Shown here piece after piece: positions 12,080 to 22,425 of a DNA stretch of 64,000 nt (position 1 is the stretch's first letter; the number at the start of each line of letters is the position of its first letter). The DNA is from Ochotona curzoniae (lineage: Eukaryota; Chordata; Mammalia; Lagomorpha; Ochotonidae), in NCBI RefSeq assembly GCF_017591425.1, contig NW_024465751.1, forward strand, positions 5,270,001-5,334,000. Reading direction: 5' to 3'. The translations under genes and the position numbers were made by a program. The notes beneath the pieces are model-generated. The model was not told the DNA's origin. It saw only the letters and a list, made by a program, of their open reading frames with translations, and searched no databases.

Positions 12080-12403
12080 ATTTTTTAGAGACTTATTTAT
12101 TTGAAAGGCAAAGTTACATAGAGAGAAGGAAAGCAAAGGGACAGAGAGTTCTCCCATCTGTTGATTTACCTCGCTAATGATTGCAATTGCCAAAGTTTGG
12201 TCACATCAAAGCCAGAGGCCAGGGGCTTCATGTGGGTCTCCCTCAGGAGTGGCAAGGGCCCACATCTTTGGAGCAATCCCTGGTGCTTTCTCAGGCGTAT
12301 TAGCAAGAAGCTGGATTGAAAGTGCAGCAGCTAGGACTTGAACCGGTGCCCATATGGATGATGACATTGTAGTCTTAATGTACTGTGCCACAGTGATGGC
12401 CCC
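12080..12403 (-). repeat. CSINE, older subtype
   Basis: Antisense: 'ttttttagagacttatttatttgaaaggcaaagttac', 'ggtgctttctcaggcgtattagcaagaagctggattg', and 'tgaaccggtgcccatatggatgatgacattgtagtc...gatggcccc' (complement of the head). It sits at the end of the recognisable old L1. Confidence 0.92.
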
Positions 12404-13044
12404 AAATCAGATAGAATTTCTGCCAGTACAACCTCATTTTTATTCCTGGCTTCTGTTGGGGTGATTGATTGAATCTGTATGCCACATGCTCAATCTCTTT
12501 AGTAAATTATTGCCTGCCAAACATTTGACATTCTGTCAACAACACATTTTCTTACTTTTTTCAATATTAGGAAGCTACGCAGTTTCCAAATATCCAACTT
12601 CTGCTTCCTTTAGAGTGAGCATTTCCAATAAACAATGTGTCTCTCTTTTTGCACTTAACCATGATCAGCGAGGAAAACTCTGACCACATCTTTCATTACT
12701 TTTGCTTGGAAATTGCCTATGCTGATTATTAAAGTTTGTTATTCAAAATTTCTATTTTTCACAAAGCTATGGAACACAATTAAGCTAGTATCTGTGACAC
12801 TTCAAAATAAGAATTTCTTTCCTTCGGGGTTCAATAACAGGTTCGTCATTTCTATTTGAGCTTCATCACAAGCATGTTAATGTCTGTATGTCTGCCAAAA
12901 TCATCTTCCAGGCAGTCTGGACTTTTGAAATCTCCACCCAAAAGACATCCAGCCTCTATTTGCCACCCAATTCCAAATCTACTTCCAATGTTTAATGTAT
13001 TTGCTGCATCAACACTCCAATTCTTGAGCCAAATTCTCTATTAG
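12404..13044. other. No recognisable gene or repeat
   Basis: Moderately AT-rich unique sequence. The short frames at 12465-12683 and 12856-13044 have no domain I recognise. Confidence 0.5.
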
Positions 13045-13335
13045 TCGCTAAGGATATCACAACAAAATACCACAAGCTAGGTAATTTAACCTCAATTTGT
13101 AGTCTCATGATTCGGATCGCATTCAGAGATCACAGTAACCCTGGGGATAGTTCTCGTAAGGCCCCTTTTCTTGGCTTGTACATAGCCATTCTCTGAGGAC
13201 TTCATGATGTTCCCTCGTGGCATGGGCATCCCTGCTGTCTCCCTGGGGTCTCAACTCCCTCTTCTAAGATCCCAACTCCATGTTGGATTTAGACTCCCCC
13301 TAATGGCTTTGCTTTCACATTTAACTTTTTATTGT
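13045..13335 (-). mobile_element. MaLR LTR fragment (MLT1-like)
   Basis: The plus strand reads the complement of a MaLR-type LTR: 'acaacaaaataccacaagctaggtaattta', then 'ggccccttttcttggcttgtacatagcc' and 'gatgttccctcgtggcatggg', as in antisense MLT1 copies. A solitary, diverged LTR with no internal region visible. Confidence 0.6.
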
Positions 13336-13818
13336 GTTTTTGACATTGTTGGATAAATATTTCAATTTTTTTCTCCAGTGTGCCTGGTGGGGAAGGAGAG
13401 GTGGCCACTTCTTGCTGTCAAACTATACCAATCCCTCAGGACAGGGGGATTAGTGACATGTCAGAGACTCTGATGTGGGGAAGGATGTTCAAAGATATTA
13501 CTTGAGTGGCTTTGATAGTTATGAGATGTCATCAGCTTCATTCCATCAGGATTGAGAAAATCTTTCTATAATCTATTAGTGTAGCAACAAACCCAGGAAC
13601 ATATTGCAAAGCTTGGCCAGGAAAATGGTCCAACCTGCTATGCCTTCTGTCCTCCGTTGAGGCACTTCCTGTCCTCTGCTGGCTTAGACGAGCTGGCTGT
13701 CACGTTCCTGTGGGAGTCTGGGCTTGCTGACCATTGCACAGGCATCAGCAACTGGGGAGGCTCAGTTCTGATTCATATGGCTTCATTTTAACTTAATCTT
13801 TTTAAGGACCCATTCACA

Positions 13819-13940
13819 GAGTACAGTGAAATTTGAAAGGGTTTATGAAAATAGAAGTGCTAATAGACTTTGAAAAACATCTGCGACAAAATAAACTTAT
13901 CTTTTAATTCCATTTTTTCGTGAACAATTTTCGGTACTCT
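13819..13940. mobile_element. Mariner-like miniature inverted-repeat element, copy 1
   Basis: The ends are imperfect inverted repeats: left 'gagtac...tttgaaagggtttatgaaaa', right 'attttttcgtgaacaattttcggtactct'. The interior 'aaaataaacttatcttttaattccat' matches the copy at 43.9 kb ('aagataaacctatcatttcattcca'). No transposase. The exact family name is uncertain. Confidence 0.6.
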
Positions 13941-15163
13941 CAAATAGTCATGTCATGATATTCTGATAATTACGTACTATGAGACTTTGGGGGACGGAGG
14001 CTCAATTAAACCCTTAATAAAATGATAAGACTCATTGAAAAACGTTGGCACTATAGCTATATGCAGATTTGATTTATAAGCATCCTTAAGATTCAAAAAA
14101 TATTTGAAGATAATACAACTGAATTAAACACATGACAGAGGAAATAAGGATAAAAACTTAAAAAACCAGTTAAGCCATGTGTTCACAGTATCACTCATGA
14201 GATTATGAAGAGCACTGCATTCTCAAACAAGGAAAACAAAGATGTCCAAATTCATCAATCCCATCTCACACCTGTTCCGTCAGTGTGGCAGTAATTAATT
14301 CATGTCGCTCTACGAATAATTCAAAATTTTGCACAATAAAGGTGTGATGCTCTTCAACAGTGATAACATTTGACCTTTAATGCCCAAAGTCCATCGAAAT
14401 TTACAAGATTTCTACATTTTATATGTCTAATATAGTGGTGCATTTGATCGTGCAGACTCTTCCAGAGAACCCACAGTACTTATATTTAAATGTTATATTT
14501 CACCTGTAGCACCTCACTTAATGATCCAGATTATTATACAAACATATTTGGAAAGCCCCAAATGTCAAACGGATGCACAGTATTTGGTGAGATGTGTTGT
14601 AATTACGAGATATTGCTGAGTGCCAGCTTTCAGCTGGGTAGCCTGCGTGACGTGTGTAAACAAGGACATGGTTATTGCTCTGAAAGATCTCAGAGAAAAT
14701 AGTGTGAGGAGAGCAGTCATTGTCACAGAGCAGGAAATATACAGTGCAATGGAAAAATAAACAGCAAGCACTCGTCCCAGAGCGTGGGAGGACAGGGAGA
14801 GTTGCCTAAAGGTGCTGGCATCGAGTTCAGATCTTAAGTGAAAGAAAAAAAGCTAACAAGTGAAAAAGGGTGAAGGAGAAGATCAAGCCCAGTGAACTAC
14901 AGGGACAGAGGCAGTGCCACTGAAAACAGAGAAAATGCTGGAAACGCCAGGCCCTTGCTAATAAACTAGCACCAAGGTTAACGTCGCTTATAAATTTGGC
15001 AAACTTATTTATCATCTCTGAGGCACATTCCTTTATTTCTTCATTTTGAATTTTTAATATTTGAGAGGTAAAGGGAGATAAGGATAAATGCATACACACA
15101 CACAGGAAAGATAGAGTTTTCATCCAAGGCTTCAGTTCATTTTCTCAGTGTCCACAAGGACAG
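13941..15163. other. No recognisable gene or repeat
   Basis: AT-rich unique sequence. A minus-strand 98-codon frame (14827-15123) with a hydrophobic end has no recognised homology and no splice context that I can defend. Confidence 0.45.
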
Positions 15164-15484
15164 GACTGGGTGAAGCCAAAGCTGGGAGCTGCCACCTGTA
15201 ATTCTGGCATCCCCCATGGGCAGTGGTTTCTGTTCTGATGCCACATCTGATTCAAAGGCTCATTAATATACCTGGGAAAGCAGCGGAAGTTTGCTCAAGC
15301 GCTTAGGCTTTCGTCATTCATGTGGGAGACGTGGAAGAAACTCCTGGCTCTTAGTTTTAGACATCTGGGGAGCCAACCAGCAGAGGAAAGATCTCTCTGT
15401 TTCTCTCTCTTGCTATCTCTCCCTCTCCTTTATCTCTCTCCTTCTCTTTCTGTAACTCTAATACACCAATCTTTATAAAAAAGA
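15164..15484 (+). repeat. CSINE, older copy
   Basis: SINE order is retained: 'ggcatcccccatgggcagtgg', 'ctgatgccacatctgattc', 'tgggaaagcagcggaagtttgctc', 'catgtgggagacgtggaagaaactcctggctc', and a long CT-rich block before the A-rich end. Confidence 0.88.
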
Positions 15485-16377
15485 TTGCATTCTGTCTATG
15501 CTTCTTTTCAAAAATCTGCATTCCCAACACGAATGTATTGGCACAAGCACAATTCAAAGGCCTGAGGATTTGAGTGCATCGTTCCGTCCATGGAATGTCT
15601 TCTGAAGACCATAAAGACAATGTATATCAACAGCATTAGTTAAAGTCTCAGGAAGAGAAATCCTGTTGCTTCTAATCCTGGTGTGAGTATGTGTGAACTC
15701 TTGAGGTTGTTTCTGGTGAGAATCAGAACCAGTAAATAAGCTAAGGGCTATGATAACAGCTCCTAAAGACTCCGAGCGGGTATTGTGAAAGATGTTTTCA
15801 TCCTTAGCACCTCGAAGTAGAGCTGGCTTTCTGCAGCAAAGTTGAGCTTTCCATGAACAATATTTCCTCCAAATGAACAGGACTGTTGAGCACAAAAGGT
15901 GGGTTCCAAGGTGGCATTCAGAGGACAGTGCCATATTTCCCAGGGTCATTCTGTGAATGGTCCCGGGCAGGGTGCTTCTTCTTAAGGTCAGGATGTCTTG
16001 GTCTCACCACATTACAGCCTTGCTCTTTCATCAGTGACAGTTTCCTTTTTGGCTCAGCTCCAGTGATAGAAGAACCATTGATCACCAGTGAGAGAGAGAG
16101 CTTTTGAGAGGGGGCCAACACCAACTAGAGGGTTGTCATGGATGACTTCACTTTGAAGTACAGTCTATGAATTAAGAATGTTTTTGCTCTGTGAATGGGA
16201 ATTTAAGCAAGAAGTAAAAGAGCAATTAAAATTGTAATGAAAAATACATATTTAGAAAGAATGTGATGCTTCTAACATCACAAGTTGCTAATCTTGTACC
16301 TTGGAACCTCTTTCCCTTTGTCATACCATACTCAGTCTGAAAACTTCATAAAGAACATCACAAAAGTAATTTTCAAG
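15485..16377. other. Unique sequence without a clear gene
   Basis: Holds a 131-codon minus-strand open frame (15554-15949). I see no domain, signal peptide or splice context, and its composition is like its surroundings, so I do not call it a gene. Confidence 0.45.
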
Positions 16378-16443
16378 GGTTTGTTCATTTGTCTGAAAGG
16401 CAGATTTATATAGAGGGAGAGATAAATAGAACTAGGGAAAGAG

Positions 16444-16475
<32 letters not shown>

Positions 16476-16738
16476 ATTTTCCATCTGCAGTTCACTTTCC
16501 AAATGGACATAGTTATCAGAACTGGGCCAGGCAGAAGCCAGCAGCCAGTGGTTTGTTCCCAGCCTCTCTCATGGGTGCAAGGGCCAAAGGACTTGAAGTA
16601 TCTTCTGGTACTTTTTCAGAAGCATCAACTGGGAGTTGGATTGAAAGCGGAGCATCTAGGATTTAAATTGACACATATGTGGGATACTGGCATTGCAGGT
16701 GATGGCTCAACTGATAGACCACAGCAATTGAGTGCACA
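16378..16738 (-). repeat. CSINE, older subtype with (AG)n stretch
   Basis: Antisense copy. The pyrimidine-rich region has become 'gagagagaaagacagagagagagagagagagag' (16446-16473). 'gggagttggattgaaagcggagcatctagg' and the head complement follow. Confidence 0.9.
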
Positions 16739-17148
16739 CAATGTTTTGTAGTTTCCTGGAGACTGTGTTATCTAATGCCTCCATGTATTTAAACAAACTT
16801 TGCTATGAATGCATTATGTTTCTTGTCCTTCACTCAAATTTCATTTCAGTTTTAAGCTTCTCTCTAATTCTCTTTAAAAAAATCATAGCTGATAACGTCT
16901 TCCTTTCCACTCCATAGTGTTTCTCCACTGGAACCATTCTTGTTTTTTGAACTAAATCTGTGTCCTTGAGGAAAGCTCAGGTCTCAGGTATCCACAGGGG
17001 GAATCCTGGCACATGTTTCAGATCTACTGCTTACACTTAGAAGTATTAAGGCTACAATTTCTATAAATTAGAAGAAGCCTAGTATTATTAATATTATTAT
17101 TATTGAATAACATTTTTCTCAGCATCAATCAAAAATCCTTCAAACACA

Positions 17149-17284
17149 TGAGGTAACTTCAAAAAGGATTTGGAAACATGGATGTGAAAGGTAAATATAT
17201 TTACATTTTAGATGCAAAGAGTTTTGCAAGTCGCACCTTGGTTTACAGTAACAAGCACTTTTCCATGAGCTTTCTGAAGAGCCA
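17149..17284. mobile_element. Mariner-like miniature inverted-repeat element, copy 2
   Basis: Left end 'tgaggtaacttcaaaaaggatttggaaa' and right end 'cttttccatgagctttctgaaga' are imperfect inverted repeats of the kind at 13.8 and 43.9 kb. The interior is more diverged. Non-autonomous. Confidence 0.5.
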
Positions 17285-17742
17285 CTGCATTTACTCTTCT
17301 GCCTGCCTGTTGTGACTTTGGCTTCACATACTTTGATGCGCCAATCATAGCTCCAATTTTCATGGAAAGTGTTGAGAAGCATTGGTGGAACTGCAGTGAT
17401 TGCACACTTCATTTTATGTTCGATTCTCTGGTTTCTGGATTGTGTTACTGAGAAAGCCAGGGCATGCATTTGATAAAAGCAGATAGGGTTACTCATCAGT
17501 GTATCCATAGCGGCTCACATACAGAATGGCGCCTACCAAGTAGCTGTCTAATTAGACCAAAATGAAGCATATAGAATTTTGCCATTCAGAGTTACAAAAA
17601 AGGGGGAGCAGGGAGACTGAAACCCTTAGAAAATTAACCTGTCTCATGCAGAACTGAGTCAAGACACAGCCTGAGAGAAAGCACAAAGGTGGTTTATACC
17701 AGTCCATCACAGGAGAATACCCATGAACTAATTAGCAGTCCT

Positions 17743-17883
17743 TTAGCTCCCGGCTTTGTATTGGCTCAGCTCTGGCTGCTGCAGCCACTTGAGGAGTGAA
17801 CCAGTGGATGAAAGATCTTTTCTTTGTCTCTCCTTCTCTCTGTGTATCTGCCTTTCCAATAAAAAAATTAAAAAAAAATTTTA
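17743..17883 (+). repeat. CSINE, 5'-truncated (3' half only)
   Basis: Begins at 'tagctcccggctttg' in the middle of the SINE, then 'cagctctggctgctgcagccacttgaggagtgaaccagtggatgaaagatc', CT-rich block and 'aataaaaaaattaaaaaaaaa'. It lies tail to tail with the next CSINE, 85 bp away. Confidence 0.9.
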
Positions 17884-17967
17884 AAGTCTGTGCTTCTGTG
17901 TAGCAACACAGCCCCTTGCTTCATAGTAATGAAATCCTTGGATGGTTTTGCATATGGAAGGTTTTGG

Positions 17968-18285
17968 TTTTTTTTAAGATTTTTAAATTTTTATTGGAAA
18001 GTCAGATTTACAAAAAGAAGGAGCAACAGAGAAAAAGATGTTCCAACTGCTGGTTCACTAAGTGGCCACAAGGGCCTGAGCTGAGCTGATCTGAAGCTAG
18101 GAGCTTCTTCTGAGTTTCCCTCATGTGTGCAGGACCCAAGACTTTGAGCCATCCTCTACTACTTTCCCAGGCCACAGACAGGCAGCTGGAAGAGAAATAG
18201 AGCAGCTTGGACATGAACTGACACCCAAATGGTATTCTACTGCTTACAAGTTGAGGATTTAGCCACTAGGCTATAACACTGGGCC
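17968..18285 (-). repeat. CSINE, full length, with probable target duplication
   Basis: Antisense copy from 'ttttttttaagatttttaaatttttattggaaagtcag' to 'gccactaggctataacactgggcc'. The flanks 'catatggaaggtttt' (from 17951) and 'catatggattttt' (from 18290) look like an imperfect target duplication. Confidence 0.93.
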
Positions 18286-18754
18286 TTACATATGGATTTT
18301 TGCACAATCCCTGCTACATATACAATTTACCAGGATGCATTTTCATTATTGCTTATTTCAAACCAAATAGTCAACTATGGGTCCCTTGTAAGTGCCGACG
18401 TGACACTAACTTCCCTAAGCTCTTCCAATTGGTATGGCTTTCAGTAGCTGTCATCATGTTTGTCCTTCCCTCTGACTTGACTTTTTCCTCTACTTTATGT
18501 ATTATTAAAAAACAGTGAGAATTATTGGAGCTAGAGGTAGGCTAGAATTCTTTAGAGATAGCATAACTTTGAAGAGTGTACTTTCACTTCACAGGCACCT
18601 GAAGCCAAGGTCTTTTTCAGGTTATTTGTGTAGAAAGGTGAGAATCCAAGTTTGGACCTCTAAAGAAGTGTTGGTAGGTATCAAAAATCAACCTACCTTT
18701 TATGTATTTGAAAAGCATCAATGTTTTCTGATTTCCTTATTAATATAGATTGCT

Positions 18755-19108
18755 TTGGGTCTGGCACAACGGGCCAATGAATAGAACCTCACCTTGCAAA
18801 CCCTGTGATCCTGTGTGGGTGCCAGTTCATGACATGGATGGCTGCTCCACTTCCCATTCACCTCTACGCTTGTAGTCTGGAAAACAGTGGAAGAGCACCC
18901 AAAGCCTTTGGAAGGGTCCCACCCATGAGATAGATCCAGAAAAAGCTCCTGGTTCCTGTCTCCTGTCTCCTGGCTTCAGATTAGCTCAGCTCCAGTTATT
19001 GCAATCAGTTAGGGGGTGAACCAGCAGATGGATGATCTATCTCTGCTCTTCTCTCCACAAATCTGATCCATGCTTCCAACAAAAATAAATAAATCTTTTT
19101 AAAAAAAT
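18755..19108 (+). repeat. CSINE, full length
   Basis: Runs from 'gggtctggcacaacgggccaatg' to 'aaaaataaataaatctttttaaaaaaa'. A local triplication 'cctgtctcctgtctcctgg' (18955-18973) sits where other copies have one 'ctcctggctcctgg'. Confidence 0.92.
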
Positions 19109-19369
19109 GGATGGGTGATTTTCCCATAAGTACCTTACTCCTTCTCGAAAGGTATCTTGTGATCATTCTGAATGACCCAAAACACAATAATATGAGTAGT
19201 ATCATGAGAGGACACATGACAATTTGAAGCTGAACTCTGATCCTAAAAGTAGGTGCAAGGTATGATTGAGACAATGAAACAACAGAGGGAGGTAATCAAT
19301 CATATTTAGAGAGACGTGAGTGGAATCAGGAAGCCGAGAAGATAGCAATGAACACATGAGGTCAGTTAC

Positions 19370-19740
19370 ATCTTCAAAGATGAGAAAAGCTCACCAAACA
19401 AGAGAGAAGAGAATGACCCTAGACAGGAGAGGGCAAGGAGGGCAGAGTGAGAAAGAGGGCAAGGGGGGCAGAGTGAGAAAGAGGGCAAGGGGGGCAGAGT
19501 GAGAAAGAGGGCAAGGGGGGCAGAGTGAGAAGCACTGTTGTGTGAGGAAGTTATTGGTTGCACCACGTAAGAACAAGAGGGGAAGTGGAGGCTGGAGATG
19601 TGACAGGAAAATGGGGTGTGAACCTTCGTGGACGAGAGAACAAATGTCAGGGAGGAGAAAAGGGAGGGAAGGAGACAAAAGGGAGAGAGTCAGAAAACAA
19701 GATGAAGGGAGAAAACGTTAGAAGCATGTATGATACATTT
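19370..19740 (+). repeat. Purine-rich tract with a 26-bp G-rich minisatellite
   Basis: Four near-identical 26-bp units ('gagggcaaggggggcagagtgagaaa') repeat at about 19427-19530; 'cagagtgag' recurs at 19443, 19469, 19495 and 19521. The surroundings to 19740 are also strongly A/G-rich on this strand. The unit length is not a multiple of three, and the repeated frames crossing it are a by-product. Confidence 0.93.
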
Positions 19741-21107
19741 TGACAATGAACTTTCACCTCTACTTCCTTTCTCCAGAATGAGAGTCAAAGAGAAAAATGT
19801 TTGCTCCAGTTTGATCAGTTTCCACATGGATCCTTCAAGTTCTAACAACTTGTCTTAGTTCTCTGATGCCACCCAGCTCCTGAGGGAGTGGGCATTTGTC
19901 AAGAACACTTGTTCTGTGACTTGACTCTCATCAACGTTCTAAATTCTGACTGAGTTTACAAATTAGCCTTATCCCTTTGTATTTAGACTTGCATAAGGTC
20001 GTTACTATCATGCTTTCCCTTGTTCCCAACACATTTAAAAGGACCTGGTAAGAAGAGGCAATTCATCAGACAGTCGCCAAAGCCTGGATTCATTCTAAGT
20101 AGAACTGTAATTTTGTCAAGACACACAACACATTGTCTTTCAAGGCCTTTTATTTATTGAAACACGTAAAAGAGTCAGGGTTGAACATTTAAATACTGAA
20201 GTGTTACAAAGATCTGGGTTTGATTCTTAGTTTGTCATTTTCTTCCTGCATCTTTTTTAGATCTCTTACTTCATTTTTAACCTATATAAAATTGTGCATA
20301 CTAAACAGATAAATGTTGAAACATATTGTTTCAACTTATTGTTGCTATCTCCTCAATATTGAAATTTCTCAATCACACATTGATAAGCATTGTTGTGGAG
20401 ATTAAATATGATTTTATATGATCAGATGTGCTCCGCCTGCAACATTTACTATATGCCATTGTGAAAGGATACATTTACTTTGCACCTGTATCAAGCTTCA
20501 CATGAAAAGAAAATGGTCCCCACTCCCACTGACCTCAGTCATGGAACGGGTACAAAGCAACTGGGTGGCTCTGGAGAATTTCCCAAGGTGGTTAGTGCAC
20601 AAGTGGGAAACCCCCACTGCTGTATTTTTAAGGACAAACATCAATTCAGAGAATGTCAAAGAACCTTTGACTAACACATTCTTTCCATTATTTTCACTTC
20701 ACTCACCTTAAGTTGCACCATCAATTCTATCAAATATGTCAGAGTCCCCCTCCTATTTCACACTGAAAAGCTTTGAACTTAAGTGAAGTGTGAGCTCCAA
20801 CTTCAAGCAAGGTTGAGCTGGAATTCACAAAGACTGTAGAGCAGGCAGCAGTTCTCAGGGATCCACACTGTTGGCACAGCAGGAAAACGTGGCCTCAATG
20901 GCTGTGCCCTCGTTTCCTGCATCCTCAGAACACTCAGCTTCTTGGTAGAGTGGCCCGATTCTAGGTCTTCTGTACAGGTTGGCTTGCTTATTCAGTTTTT
21001 CTCAGCTACTCTGTGTAGTATCTAGTGGCTTCCACAACCAAGAACCTGAGTTTTAAACACCCAATTCAACCACCTAATACTGAGCATAGACAAGAAATTT
21101 ATATGAT
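19741..21107. other. Unique sequence without a clear gene
   Basis: Ordinary AT-rich sequence. A 97-codon frame at 20418-20711 has no domain I recognise. Confidence 0.45.
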
Positions 21108-21124
21108 TAAAATTCCACTCATGC

Positions 21125-21530
21125 TCTTGTAAGTTTCCTATTTTTTCTTCCTGTTGTTAATTTTGTTTTATGGTGCTTCATTTCATGGGATGTGTAATAA
21201 CTGTGTGATAGAGACTATCATATCCAGATGTGAAGATACAATGCAGTATGCATCTCTACTTTCAAATCAAAGATGGACTCCCAATGAAACTGTTAAATAC
21301 ATCCTGACAACAGGATGCTGGACTCTGTACCATTGTCTATACCTACAATGTCAGGATATACTTAAAGAGCAGAATGATGGGTTTAGGACTGTGTGTAAAA
21401 GACTACACCACTGTAGCAATATGGGGGAACCTACGGGGGGAGACTGGAAGGAACTCAGGAAAGCGGGAAGGGACATCCCAGAGCCTATGTAATTGTATCA
21501 TAAAATAATTTTTTAAAAAGAAAAGAAAAA
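21125..21530 (+). mobile_element. L1 3' UTR, 5'-truncated insertion (lineage-specific L1)
   Basis: Contains 'gaagatacaatgcagtatgcatctctac', 'gactcccaatgaaactgttaaatac', 'acctacaatgtcaggatatacttaaag' and a G-rich stretch 'gggggaacctacggggggagactggaagg', followed by an A-rich tail. The same words occur at 1.27 kb (plus) and at 61.7 kb (minus). The flanks 'aaaattccactcatg' and 'aaaatccaccttacatg' may be a diverged target duplication. The 112-codon frame here is not a gene. Confidence 0.75.
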
Positions 21531-21769
21531 AAATCCACCTTACATGAAAACCTCCTTCCCAAAATCAACTTTGTCACTCCACAGAGAACTTTTCAATCAT
21601 TCCCCTTTGTTTTGGGGAAGTGGAGATGCTTGGCGTAGCCTAGTCAGTTTCCATTCTATGGGCTTCCTTAGTTGCTTCACTCTCATTTCCTCCATCTCTT
21701 CCCATTGCTTGGGCAGTACAAGCCTTCTTCGGGGCTGAACGATTCATTTGCATTCTTTCCCTGCATTCT

Positions 21770-21820
21770 GAATTCTTTTTCTTCTTTCCTTCTTTCTTCT
21801 TTCCTTCTTTCTTCTCTTAG
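21770..21820 (+). repeat. Polypyrimidine (CTTT/CTTC)n tract
   Basis: About 50 bases of almost pure C/T: 'tttttcttctttccttc' followed by repeats of 'tttcttctttccttc'. Confidence 0.9.
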
Positions 21821-22251
21821 ACTCATTTTTAGATACGAGGACTACAATTCCTTCAAGTATCTTTCTTTGAGCTTTTAAGTGTAGGTCACATTTAGTTGAT
21901 TTTAAATATCTCTCATATTGCTGAGAAGAACTTTGCAGATCAACTGGATGGATGAAAATTACATTACACGATGCATCACACTTTGCTTCTGCCACAGAAG
22001 TCACCTAGAAAAAACCCGACCTGCATCATTATTAACACTATAAATCCCCCAAAATAGGAAGGGTATAATGACAACGAGCTGGCATTGTTTGTCTTTATAG
22101 GTCATTTCTTCCATATGGTCTTCCTTATAAAAATAGGAAATTGACTGAAATTTTTCTTAAAAAGATTTGATTTTCATTTTCCTGATTTCTGAAAAAAAAT
22201 ATTAGAGTCCCTTTGATTCATTTAGCAATAGGTATTTGTCCTCTGTTTTTC

Positions 22252-22425
22252 CTGTCTATATTTCTCTTTTTCAACAGCTTTATTAAGAAATATTTTGCAT
22301 CACCATAGCAGTCACCTATTTAAAATGTACAAATACTTTGACCATTCATTATCTTAGTCCTTTTTTTAACATTATGAATAATCTCATAGGTTATTTTGTT
22401 AAATATTTTCTTACACAAGAGTACT
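22252..22425 (-). mobile_element. Old L1M 3' UTR fragment
   Basis: 'tttttcaacagctttattaagaaatattttgcatcacc...cacctatttaaaatgtacaa' matches the start of antisense L1M elements (typically 'ttcaacagctttattgagatataatt...'). Short and diverged. Confidence 0.6.

Noticed and set aside
15554..15949. 131-codon minus-strand frame
   Set aside because: No domain, no splice or promoter context, and composition like its surroundings.
16440..16475. Repeated short motifs as a CRISPR-like array
   Set aside because: These are (AG)n and CT-rich SINE segments; no regular repeat-spacer structure exists in the window.
17140..17508. 122-codon minus-strand frame as mariner transposase
   Set aside because: It starts next to a mariner-like end, but none of the transposase signature words appear in any frame.
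19320..19743. Repetitive frames over the G-rich minisatellite
   Set aside because: A period of 26 bp changes frame each unit; the frames arise from the low-stop purine-rich composition.
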